A stretch of DNA of 33,379 nucleotides from JBFWML01 sp050251635. Its GTDB lineage: Bacteria; Campylobacterota; Campylobacteria; Campylobacterales; SZUA-545. Where the stretch lies: NCBI GenBank assembly GCA_050251635.1, contig JBFWML010000024.1:1-33379 (forward strand), read 5' to 3'. The notes under the pieces are model-generated. The model saw only the letters and a list, made by a program, of their open reading frames with translations, searched no databases and was not told the DNA's origin. Of this stretch, positions 14,646 through 22,277 are shown one piece after another. The number at the start of each line of letters is the position of its first letter. Positions within the stretch are counted from its first letter, which is position 1. The position numbers were made by a program, and so were the translations under genes.

Positions 14646-14651
14646 TATAAT
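14646..14651 (+). promoter_or_regulatory. -10 box for ylxR-infB, probably leaderless
   Basis: A perfect TATAAT starts 5 bases after the thrB stop and ends 8 bases before the ylxR ATG at 14660. There is no Shine-Dalgarno sequence in the 8 bases. The leader would be 0-2 bases long. Confidence 0.55.
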
Positions 14652-14659
14652 CCGCGCCG

Positions 14660-14896
14660 ATGTCGCCCATACGAATGTGCATTGTCTGCCGTCAGCGTTT
14701 TGAACAACGCCAACTTTTTCGCCTGCAATGCGCCGATGGACGCGTGGTTGCTTATCAGAAACGAGGGCGAAGCTTCTATATCTGCCCGGGTTGTGTCTCA
14801 TCGCCCAAAATCTCAAAACAGATTGCCCGAAACTGCCGTATTAAAGAGCCCGACTTGGAGATGATCGCCCAAGCCGTAAAGGAGAGTATCAATTGA
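14660..14896 (+). CDS. ylxR: YlxR-family RNA-binding protein (DUF448)
   Basis: A 78-residue YlxR/DUF448 protein. RMCIVCRQRF at residues 5-14 is the family signature and the RGRSFYICPGCV loop is the conserved basic surface. YlxR proteins bind RNA; some are reported to interact with RNase P. It is normally encoded between nusA or thrB and infB, and here overlaps infB by 4 bases (TTGA). It is the shortest gene in the translation cluster. No Shine-Dalgarno site is visible before its ATG. Confidence 0.88.
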   Translation: MSPIRMCIVCRQRFEQRQLFRLQCADGRVVAYQKRGRSFYICPGCVSSPKISKQIARNCRIKEPDLEMIAQAVKESIN

Positions 14897-17490
14897 ACAA
14901 AGTGAGAATCAGCGAAATCGCACTCGAAGCCGCCAAGAAACCCAAAGAGGTTCTCGACGCCTGCGAAGCGCTGGGTATTGCGGCCAAAGCCCCCGGGAGC
15001 GCCGTGACGCTCGAACAGGCCGAAAAGCTGATGGAGTATCTCATCAGCGGCGTGGGTCTTGCGCCCGCAGCCCCCAAGGTCGAAGAAAAACCGGTTAAAG
15101 CCAAAGCCGAAGAGAAAAAGCCGGTCAAAGAGACCGCGCCGGTCCGCCAGGAAGAGAAGGTCGCCGTCCGTCCCGCGCCCGCTGCGCGCGCCGAGGAGGA
15201 GCCCCGCGAGAAGATCGACGAGAAACCCCTAGAGATGGCCCGCAAAAAAGGCGGCCTGACCATCGTCCGCAAGAAAAACCAGCCCGAAGAGCGCTACACG
15301 CCCCCCGCACGCCCCGTCTCCTCCTACGACCGCGATGAAAGCTTCGCCCCCGGATATGGCCGCCATAAGGTTGCCGCCGATGTCGCCGCCGAAGAGCGCC
15401 GCCGCAAAAAAGAGAAAAAAGCGGCCCCCGCTACGGGCAAAAAAGAGGGCGGTCAGCGCATCGAACTGATGCTGGACCGCGATCTGGGCAGCTCGGACAG
15501 TTTTGAGGACGAAATGGTGTTGATGCCCGATCTCTCCATCGGGGTGAGCGACTTTTTGGCCGAACAGGCCCGCAATCAGCGCGCGGCCAAAAAAGAGTTT
15601 GAAAAAGCCAAAACGATGACCAGCGCCACCGGGCGTCTGGTGGGCGGAGAGGGCATCTCCCGCTCCAAGAAAAAGCGCCGCCGCCGTATGGTGCGCAGCG
15701 ACGAAACCAAAGAGGCGGTCAGCGTGGTTGAGATTCCCGAAGATGTGCGCGTGTATGAATTTGCCGAGCAGGTCAACCAGCCGATCGCCGCGGTGATCAA
15801 AAAGCTTTTCGAGCTGGGCATGATGGTGACCAAAAACGACTTTTTGGGCAAGGACGCCATCGAGATTCTGGCCGAAGAGTTCGGCGTTGAGGTCCGCACC
15901 AAGGACGTGGTGGACGAAATGGACTACGTCGCCGAATACGACGCCGATCATGAAGAGGCCGAAACCCTTTCGACCCGCCCGCCGATCGTGACCATTATGG
16001 GCCACGTGGACCACGGCAAAACCTCCTTGCTTGACTATATCCGCAGCGCCCGCGTCGCCGACGGCGAGGCCGGCGGCATTACCCAGCATATCGGCGCCTA
16101 TACCGTGACCAAGTCCGGCAAAGAGGTGACCTTTATCGACACCCCCGGCCACGAGGCGTTTTCCGAAATGCGCGCCCGAGGCGCCAATGCGACCGACATC
16201 GTCATTATCGTCGTGGCTGCCGATGACGGCGTGATGCCCCAGACCAAAGAGGCGATCAGCCACGCCAAGGCGGCAAAATGCCCGATTATCGTGGCGATCA
16301 ATAAGATGGACAAACCCACCGCAAACCCCGATCGCGTCAAGGGCGAACTGGCCGAAGCGGGCCTGACGCCCATCGATTGGGGCGGCGATATCGAGTGTGT
16401 GGGCGTTTCGGCCAAAACCGGCGTGGGCATCGAAAACCTGCTTGAGACCATTTTGCTCCAGGCGGAACTGATGGACCTTAAAGCCGAGGTGGACACCCTG
16501 GCCAAAGCGGTCGTGATCGAAAGCTCGCTGGAAAAAGGGCGCGGCCCCGTGGCGACGGTCATCGTTCAAAACGGAACGCTGCGCGTGGGCGACAACGTCG
16601 TTGCGGGCGTCAGCTCGGGCCGCATCCGCGCCATTATGGATGACCGCGGCCGCCAGATTAAGGCGCTTGGCCCCTCCGAAGCGGGCGAAGTGGTGGGCTT
16701 GGATTCCGTTCCGGGCAGCGGCGATATTCTCATTGCGATGGAGGATGCCGAAAGCGCCAAAGCGATCGCGCAAAAACGCGCCGATTACGAGCGTCAGCGC
16801 AGTCTGTCGCGCTCGACCAAGGCCACCTTGGACGACCTGCACGACCTGATCGCCGAAGGCCGCCTCAAGCGTCTGCCCATCATCCTGAAGGCCGACGTGC
16901 AGGGTACGCTTGAAGCGATTGCCCAAAGCCTTGCCAAACTGCGCAACGATGAGGTGAAGGTGGACATCGTCCACTCCGCCGTGGGCGCAATCAGCGAAAG
17001 CGACGTGGCGCTGGCGGGAGCGAGCGAACACGCGATTATCATGGGCTTTCATATGAAACCCAGCCAGCTGATCAAAGACAAGGCCAAGAGCTTGGGCGTG
17101 CGTATCGCCAGCTATGACGTCATTTATGACTTGATCGAGGATGTGCGCAAGATTCTGGGCGGCATGCTCTCGCCCATTACCGAAGAGCGCATCGCCGGTA
17201 AGGCCGAAGTGCGTCAGGTATTCGATATTCCCAAGCTGGGACGCATCGCCGGTTGTATGGTGATGGACGGCGACATCCAGCGCGGCGCGATCGCCCGCGT
17301 CATGCGCGGCGAAGACGAACTGTACAAGGGCAAAATCGAAACGCTCAAACGCTTTAAGGACGACGTTAAAGAGGTCAAGAAGGGCCTTGAGTGCGGTATC
17401 GGTCTGCAGGGCTTTAACGGCATCGAGCCGGGTGACGTGATCGAGGTCTATAAAGCCTACGAAGTGCAGGCGCAGTTCGAAGTTCAGTAA
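14893..17490 (+). CDS. infB: Translation initiation factor IF-2
   Basis: An 865-residue IF-2. Residues 1-50 form an N-terminal helical subdomain (VRISEIALEAAKKPKEVLDAC), followed by a long charged Ala/Lys/Glu/Arg-rich linker (about 55-275) and a conserved IF2-N element. The GTPase domain starts with GHVDHGKT at 370-377, then DTPGHEAF, NKMD and SAKTG; domains II-IV continue to the end (QGFNGIEPGDVIEVYK). It places initiator tRNA on the ribosome. The start is TTG at 14893, overlapping ylxR by 4 bases; no ATG occurs nearby. An 851-codon open frame on the opposite strand is a shadow of this gene. Confidence 0.97.
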   Translation: MNKVRISEIALEAAKKPKEVLDACEALGIAAKAPGSAVTLEQAEKLMEYLISGVGLAPAAPKVEEKPVKAKAEEKKPVKETAPVRQEEKVAVRPAPAARAEEEPREKIDEKPLEMARKKGGLTIVRKKNQPEERYTPPARPVSSYDRDESFAPGYGRHKVAADVAAEERRRKKEKKAAPATGKKEGGQRIELMLDRDLGSSDSFEDEMVLMPDLSIGVSDFLAEQARNQRAAKKEFEKAKTMTSATGRLVGGEGISRSKKKRRRRMVRSDETKEAVSVVEIPEDVRVYEFAEQVNQPIAAVIKKLFELGMMVTKNDFLGKDAIEILAEEFGVEVRTKDVVDEMDYVAEYDADHEEAETLSTRPPIVTIMGHVDHGKTSLLDYIRSARVADGEAGGITQHIGAYTVTKSGKEVTFIDTPGHEAFSEMRARGANATDIVIIVVAADDGVMPQTKEAISHAKAAKCPIIVAINKMDKPTANPDRVKGELAEAGLTPIDWGGDIECVGVSAKTGVGIENLLETILLQAELMDLKAEVDTLAKAVVIESSLEKGRGPVATVIVQNGTLRVGDNVVAGVSSGRIRAIMDDRGRQIKALGPSEAGEVVGLDSVPGSGDILIAMEDAESAKAIAQKRADYERQRSLSRSTKATLDDLHDLIAEGRLKRLPIILKADVQGTLEAIAQSLAKLRNDEVKVDIVHSAVGAISESDVALAGASEHAIIMGFHMKPSQLIKDKAKSLGVRIASYDVIYDLIEDVRKILGGMLSPITEERIAGKAEVRQVFDIPKLGRIAGCMVMDGDIQRGAIARVMRGEDELYKGKIETLKRFKDDVKEVKKGLECGIGLQGFNGIEPGDVIEVYKAYEVQAQFEVQ

Positions 17491-17505
17491 GCGCAGGTTT
17501 GATCG

Positions 17506-17862
17506 ATGAACGAAAACGAGGTCAAACAGCTCCGCTACCAGTCGGCCCTTTATGAGCGGCTTTGTGAAGCGGTGGCGACGCTCAACGACGAGGAGCTGGC
17601 CTCCTTGGTCGTCGCGGACGTGAAGCTGGCGCGGGGCAAAAAAGATGCCCACGTGTTTATCGACGCGACCGATATTCCCGCCTCCGATCGGCCCCGTCTG
17701 GTGCGTAAGCTCGAACGGGCCAGCGGTTATTTGAGCAAATATATTCTGGCCGCCGAGGGGTGGTTTAAAGCCCCCGAATTGCATTTTAAAATGGACGATA
17801 CGATCAAGCAGGCCAACCGCCTTGATGAGATCTTTGACAAGATTAGAAAGGATCAGGCATGA
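17506..17862 (+). CDS. rbfA: Ribosome-binding factor A
   Basis: A 118-residue RbfA with a type II KH-domain pattern; the terminal helix-strand unit KYILAAEGWFKAPELHFKMDDT matches the conserved PELHF element. It acts in late 30S maturation around the 5' end of 16S rRNA. It follows infB by 15 bases and its stop overlaps rimP by 4 bases, the normal infB-rbfA-rimP order of Campylobacterota. Confidence 0.93.
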   Translation: MNENEVKQLRYQSALYERLCEAVATLNDEELASLVVADVKLARGKKDAHVFIDATDIPASDRPRLVRKLERASGYLSKYILAAEGWFKAPELHFKMDDTIKQANRLDEIFDKIRKDQA

Positions 17863-18287
17863 GCCTAGAATCCGAAATCGCCGCGCTGGTTGAAAGCGCC
17901 GGGGCTAAACTTTACGATACCGAGCTGGCCCGTGAAGGCACCCGAACCGTCTTTCAAATCTTCGTCACCCGCGAAGGGGGTGTGGATGTGGAGCTGTGCG
18001 CGCGCATCAGCCGTCTGCTTTCGCCCCTTTTCGACGTGAAGCCTCCCGTGGGCGGCGAATATACGCTGGAGGTCTCCTCTCCGGGTATTGAGCGCAAACT
18101 AAAAACCCCCGAACACTTTGCGGGTGCGGTGGGCGAAAACGTCAAGGTGACCCTCAAAGACAAAAAACGGCTCAAGGGCAAGCTGGCGCAGGCCGATGAA
18201 AACGGCTTTCAGATCGAAGGCGGCGAAGGAACCGTTGCCTACGAAGCGGTGGCCAAAGCCCATGTTGTTTTCTCCTGGAACCAATAA
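17859..18287 (+). CDS. rimP: Ribosome maturation factor RimP
   Basis: A 142-residue RimP. The N-terminal domain carries GVDVELCARISRLLSPLFD and YTLEVSSPGIERKLKTPEHF, the family signature (E-V-S-S-P-G), and the C-terminal SH3-like barrel has KVTLKDKKRLKGKL. It is needed for 30S assembly. It overlaps rbfA by 4 bases and ribD by 26. Confidence 0.95.
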   Translation: MSLESEIAALVESAGAKLYDTELAREGTRTVFQIFVTREGGVDVELCARISRLLSPLFDVKPPVGGEYTLEVSSPGIERKLKTPEHFAGAVGENVKVTLKDKKRLKGKLAQADENGFQIEGGEGTVAYEAVAKAHVVFSWNQ

Positions 18288-19296
18288 TCACGACTTTTAT
18301 ATCAACTTGGCGCTGGAGGCCGCTTGGCCTTTTCAGTGCCTGACCTACCCTAATCCCGCCGTCGGCGCGGCCCTGCTGGATCAAAACGGCCGTTTGATCG
18401 GCCTGGCGGCCCATGAGAGGGCCGGAGCTCCCCACGCCGAGGTGCTGGCCTTCAAGGCCGGGTTTTTAACGCTCTCAAACGATAAAGCGCTTAAGCGCAC
18501 ACTCCAAAATCTGACCGGCTCCCGCGAAATCCACGATTTCTTACGCGCTCACCACAACAATCTTTTTCAGGGCGGAACGCTCTATGTCACGCTGGAGCCC
18601 TGCGCGAACGAGGGCAAAACCCCCGCCTGCGCGCCGCTGGTGGCGGATTTAGGCATTCAAACGCTCGTGATCGGCTGTGATGATCCCAACGAATCGATGG
18701 CCGGGGGCGCAATGTTGCTCAGGCAACGGGGTCTGGAGGTGATTGACGGCGTTTTAAAAGAGGCGTGCCAGACGCTCATCGAGCCCTTTTTGCGGTGGCA
18801 ACGGGGCAGGTTTATGCTGTTTAAGTGGGCGCAACGGATCAACGGCTCGCTTGACGGCGGGCAGGTCAGCTCCGGGGAGTCCCTTACGCAGGTCCATGCC
18901 CTGAGAAATCTGTGCGATCTTATGCTGATCGGCGGCGAAACGGTGCGCCGCGATCGCCCTACGCTCGATAGCCGCCGGGTGAACGGACGCGCTCCCGATG
19001 TGGGGATTTTAACCAGCCGGCGGGATTTTGACCGGTCGATCCCGCTTTTTGGCGTGCCGGATCGCCGGGTGAAGATTGCGCGGGATTTGAGCCTGCTTGA
19101 GGATGCCCGCTTTGTGCTGGTGGAGGGCGGGCCGGGCCTGCTGCAAAAGCTTTGGGACGATATTGACTGGCTGCTTATCTACGAAGCGATGAGTTTTAGA
19201 CCGGGCTTGTCGATGGGGCTGGAGGCAAAGGCGAAGCTGCTCAGAAGCACGGTATTGGGAGAAGATCTCAAGCTGTGGCTGAGGCCGGAGTTTTAA
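18262..19296 (+). CDS. ribD: Bifunctional riboflavin biosynthesis deaminase/reductase
   Basis: A 344-residue RibD. The deaminase domain has the zinc site H58-A-E60, C114 and C123 (EPCANEGKTPAC) and the NPAVGAALL opening; the reductase domain starts near FKWAQRINGSLDG and has GGETVRRDRPTLDSR. It performs two successive steps after GTP cyclohydrolase II. About 50 residues separate HAE from the Cys pair, longer than in E. coli RibD, with an IHDFLRAHHNN helix that is typical of Campylobacterota homologues. The ATG at 18262 overlaps rimP by 26 bases; upstream in-frame codons would only repeat rimP sequence. It ends 35 bases before the convergent cytochrome c1 gene. Confidence 0.92.
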   Translation: MLFSPGTNNHDFYINLALEAAWPFQCLTYPNPAVGAALLDQNGRLIGLAAHERAGAPHAEVLAFKAGFLTLSNDKALKRTLQNLTGSREIHDFLRAHHNNLFQGGTLYVTLEPCANEGKTPACAPLVADLGIQTLVIGCDDPNESMAGGAMLLRQRGLEVIDGVLKEACQTLIEPFLRWQRGRFMLFKWAQRINGSLDGGQVSSGESLTQVHALRNLCDLMLIGGETVRRDRPTLDSRRVNGRAPDVGILTSRRDFDRSIPLFGVPDRRVKIARDLSLLEDARFVLVEGGPGLLQKLWDDIDWLLIYEAMSFRPGLSMGLEAKAKLLRSTVLGEDLKLWLRPEF

Positions 19297-19322
19297 AAAG
19301 CGCCCCCGGCCAAGCCGGAGGC
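19295..19322 (-). terminator. Intrinsic terminator of petABC
   Basis: On the minus strand a 9-bp stem (bases 19314-19322 with 19302-19310, one G-U pair) closes a TTG loop and is followed by GC and a T-run (complement of 19295-19299). It lies 8 bases beyond the petC stop. On the plus strand the stem has no T-run, so it does not clearly stop ribD transcription. Confidence 0.8.
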
Positions 19323-19330
19323 AGTGAGAC

Positions 19331-20344
19331 TTACTTGCCGATCTCTTTGAACTCGTTATGCTTCCATGCATAAGCCAGTACGGCAAGGACGATGAAGTAG
19401 AGCACAAACCACAGACCAAGGCTGTTGCGCTCCTCTTTTTTAGGATCGCCGACCTTGTCGAGGTAATCGACCACTTTCACCTGAGCGGCTTCGGTCAGAC
19501 CCACGCGGGGCATGCCGGTGCCGAGCAGATGCTTTTGCGGATCGTTGATAAAGGTGTGCAGATAGGGCGCCTTTTTGGAAAGAATCATCGTAGAAAGATC
19601 CGGAGGTGTTGCTCCAAGATAGTTGGTGATGTTCTCCAGATCGCCCTGGACCGGCACTTTGTCGTAATCGACGCTGTGGCAGCGGGCGCAGGCGTTGATT
19701 GTAATCTCTTTACCGCTGATTTCGCTAACCGGCTTGGCGGTGGTGCGCAGGAAGGCCAGAATATTGGCGATTTCCTGTTCGCCCAGCCACTCGTAACCGG
19801 GCATCTTGGTGAAGGTGCTCTGGACTTTGGTGTTGAAGCCCTCAACGCCCTTGAGGAAGCTGTTGTTGAGCTTTTCGCTGTCGCCGCCGGCCGCTTTGGC
19901 CTCAGCCAGATGCTCTTTCTGGTGGAGCGTGTGGCTGGTGATAAAAGCGGCGTTGGCGGGGTTCTTGATGAACTCCATCAGGAACACTTCATCATACAGG
20001 GTAGCTGCGTTGCTCAGATCGGGCGGCAGAAGGCCGTTGGCCGAAATCAGCATGGCGTCGTCCATCATGGCGATACCGGCAGCTTTAACAGTATGGCACG
20101 CGGCGCAGTTGGTCTCAACGGCCATGCGGCCCGCATCGGCATCGCCGGAGGCGATCAGCTGGTTGATGCGTGCGCGCTCGTTGGCGACTTCATTCGCGCT
20201 TGCGGCGTTGGGGTGCAGATCGCTAAAGCTGTAATCCGCCGGCTTGACTTCCGGGTGGAATACGTGGTGGGCGTAGGGTTCGATACCCCAGTACATGACG
20301 CCGGTGAAGAACACCAGCACCGCTAAGATTTTAAGTTCTTTCAT
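19331..20344 (-). CDS. petC: Diheme cytochrome c1 of the bc1 complex
   Basis: A 337-residue protein with an N-terminal membrane helix (5-21), two heme-c motifs, CAACH at 80-84 and CARCH at 219-223, and a C-terminal membrane anchor (about 309-328, LGLWFVLYFIVLAVLAYAW). Met ligands are probably in FTKMPGYEW and GTGMPRVGL. Two-heme c-type subunits in place of the usual monoheme cytochrome c1 are the known Campylobacterota form of this complex. It receives electrons from the Rieske protein and passes them to soluble cytochrome c. Its start codon directly abuts the petB stop; a terminator follows. Confidence 0.93.
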   Translation of the reverse strand: MKELKILAVLVFFTGVMYWGIEPYAHHVFHPEVKPADYSFSDLHPNAASANEVANERARINQLIASGDADAGRMAVETNCAACHTVKAAGIAMMDDAMLISANGLLPPDLSNAATLYDEVFLMEFIKNPANAAFITSHTLHQKEHLAEAKAAGGDSEKLNNSFLKGVEGFNTKVQSTFTKMPGYEWLGEQEIANILAFLRTTAKPVSEISGKEITINACARCHSVDYDKVPVQGDLENITNYLGATPPDLSTMILSKKAPYLHTFINDPQKHLLGTGMPRVGLTEAAQVKVVDYLDKVGDPKKEERNSLGLWFVLYFIVLAVLAYAWKHNEFKEIGK

Positions 20345-21586
20345 TTAGGCGTTCCCCCCTTCGCGCTTTTTGCGCTCCATCATGCTCAGAACCGGTAACG
20401 CGACCATCATCAGGAACAAGAAGGCCACGGAGAAGACAAAGCCGATCCAGGCGTTGAGGCCGGTGGGCGGCAGTTTGCCGTAAACGGTCAGACCGATCAG
20501 GGTGATAATCAGAGCCCAGAACCAGTATTTCAGGTAGGGGCGCTTGTGCATCGGAAGCACTTTAGGATCGCGGTCCAGCCACGGCATCAGGAAGAAGATG
20601 ACGTTGGCGATACCAAAGGCGATCAGACCCATGTCGGAGCTGAAGAAGAAGCCGCGCAATACCTCATAGGACCAGAGGAAGTACCATTCGGGGTAGATAT
20701 GCGGAGGCGTTTTCATCGGATCGGCGGGGATGAAGTTGATCGCATCCATCGCAAAGTGGTAACCGAAGAAGACCAGATAGAAATAAAGCGCCATCACAAC
20801 GGTCATGACGAAAACGTCTTCGGCCATAAACTTGGGCCAGAAGGGCATGACTTTGGACTTGATTTTGTCGCCGGCCATATATTTGCGCGCTTCGGCTTCA
20901 AAGTCGAGATCCTCGGCCTCTTCGTTGTTCACGTGGGGAGCGCGCAGCGCGTACATGTGCAGACCGATAATCATCATGATGACCACGGGCAGCAAAAAGA
21001 CGTGCAACATGAAGAAGCGGGTCAGGGTGGCATCGCTCACAACGTAATCGCCGCGAATCCAGATAACCAGCTCGGGACCGATCAGGGGCACTTCGCCAAA
21101 GAGGTTGGTGATCACCTGTGCCGCCCAGTAGCTCATCTGGCCCCAGGGCAACATATAGCCGCTAAAGCCCGCTGCGCTGAAGGTGACAAACAGCAATACG
21201 CCCGAAATCCAGATCATCTCGCGGCCCGCTTTAAAGGAGCCGTAGTAGATGCCGGTAAACATGTGGATATAAATAAAGAGGAAGATCAGCGACGCGGCAA
21301 CGGCGTGCATATGCCTAAAGAGCCAGCCGAAGGCCACTTCCTGCATGATCGTGTAGTTCACGCTGTAAAACGCCAAGCCGGTGTCGGGCTTGTAGTACAT
21401 CATCAAGAAGATGCCGGTGACCACCAAAATGGTAAAGAGGGTGGCCAAAACCATCCCGAAGCTCCACAGGAAGTTGATGTTCTTCGGAATCCAGTATTCG
21501 GTCATCAGAATCTTGGAGAGCGCGTTGGTCGAAAGGCGCTGATCGAGCCACTCGCCGACGCTGTTTGCTTTTTCAAAATGTGCCAT
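20345..21586 (-). CDS. petB: Cytochrome b of the bc1 complex
   Basis: A 413-residue integral membrane protein with about eight helices. The Q-site PEWY motif is present (HIYPEWYFLWSYEVL), as is the GYMLPWGQMSYW segment of the heme-b/Qo region, with paired heme histidines in FRHMHAVAAS and IYIHMF (helix B) and in LHVFLLP and GLHMYALR (helix D). It is the one-piece form, not split into b6 and subunit IV. Between helices D and E there is a charged cytoplasmic loop (about 215-260). It starts 11 bases after petA and abuts petC. Confidence 0.95.
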   Translation of the reverse strand: MAHFEKANSVGEWLDQRLSTNALSKILMTEYWIPKNINFLWSFGMVLATLFTILVVTGIFLMMYYKPDTGLAFYSVNYTIMQEVAFGWLFRHMHAVAASLIFLFIYIHMFTGIYYGSFKAGREMIWISGVLLFVTFSAAGFSGYMLPWGQMSYWAAQVITNLFGEVPLIGPELVIWIRGDYVVSDATLTRFFMLHVFLLPVVIMMIIGLHMYALRAPHVNNEEAEDLDFEAEARKYMAGDKIKSKVMPFWPKFMAEDVFVMTVVMALYFYLVFFGYHFAMDAINFIPADPMKTPPHIYPEWYFLWSYEVLRGFFFSSDMGLIAFGIANVIFFLMPWLDRDPKVLPMHKRPYLKYWFWALIITLIGLTVYGKLPPTGLNAWIGFVFSVAFLFLMMVALPVLSMMERKKREGGNA

Positions 21587-21597
21587 GCATTAACTCC

Positions 21598-22110
21598 TTA
21601 CGCCTGCGCGACGAGCTGTTTGTACTGCTCGCTCTCTTCGCCCAGCACCAGCTTGGTGCCGTCGACTTTAAAGGGCGGAATATCCATCGGGCGCGGGGGC
21701 GGTCCGAAGGTGTTGACGCCGCTGGCGTCGAATTCGCCGCCGTGACAGGCGCACTTAAAGAGCTGATCGCCCGAAGACCAGGCAGGGATACAGCCCAAGT
21801 GGGTGCAGATGGCGATCACCACGGTGTAGCGCTCGTTGTTGATGACGACGTCGCGCTTGTCGTTGGTGTCCATCTGATCGCTCTTTTTCAGAATGAAAAC
21901 CGGCTTGCCGCGGAACTCGGCCCGCTTCAAATCGCCCGGTGCCATTCCGGTCACGTCGATCTCGGTCACCCCGGCTGCCACTACGCTCGGCAGTGGATCC
22001 CATGTACGCTTCATTCCGTAAAGCGCGACTGCGCCGCCTGCGGCGGCTGCGACGCCCAGTGCGGTACCGGCTCCCTTGATGAAGCCGCGCCGATTGGCGT
22101 TAAACCCCAT
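21598..22110 (-). CDS. petA: Rieske iron-sulfur protein of the bc1 complex
   Basis: A 169-residue protein. The N-terminus has a twin-arginine signal (NRRGFIKGAGTALGVAAAAGG) serving as membrane anchor. The [2Fe-2S] ligands are C102 and H104 (CTHLGC) and C120 and H123 (CACHGGEF), with disulfide partners C107 and C122. The frame is open to 22206, but AAGGGG 6 bases before the ATG at 22110 and the position of the TAT motif fix the start. First gene of petABC. Bases 22111-22277 hold its leader and promoter and otherwise nothing I recognise. Confidence 0.95.
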   Translation of the reverse strand: MGFNANRRGFIKGAGTALGVAAAAGGAVALYGMKRTWDPLPSVVAAGVTEIDVTGMAPGDLKRAEFRGKPVFILKKSDQMDTNDKRDVVINNERYTVVIAICTHLGCIPAWSSGDQLFKCACHGGEFDASGVNTFGPPPRPMDIPPFKVDGTKLVLGEESEQYKQLVAQA

Positions 22111-22206
22111 GTTAGCCCCTTTTTTGTTTTTAAGTGATTGACATCTCCAAGACTTTTCGCCGCGCAAATCTGCCCGGAAAAAGGCTATTAAAAGAGAGAG
22201 CGGCAA

Positions 22207-22215
22207 ATTCTAGCA
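22207..22215 (-). promoter_or_regulatory. Extended -10 promoter for petABC
   Basis: The minus strand reads TGCTAGAAT, an extended -10 (TGn plus TAGAAT). A start near 22200 would leave a 90-base leader before petA. An inverted repeat CTTAAGGTTAAG lies just upstream on the minus strand (22222-22233) and could be an operator or the -35 region. Confidence 0.5.
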
Positions 22216-22277
22216 CTTCGAGCTTAACCTTAAGGGGCGCTTTTTGCGGGAAAAATTATTAGCTTGATAAGTAAAAT

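Noticed and set aside
15229..17784. 851-codon open frame antisense to infB
   Set aside because: His/Gly/Val/Phe-rich with no recognisable motif, fully opposite a clear IF-2 gene; typical mirror frame in G+C-rich coding DNA.
20546..21745. 399-codon plus-strand frame opposite petB and petA
   Set aside because: His/Asp/Gln-rich translation without motifs, opposite well-identified bc1 genes.
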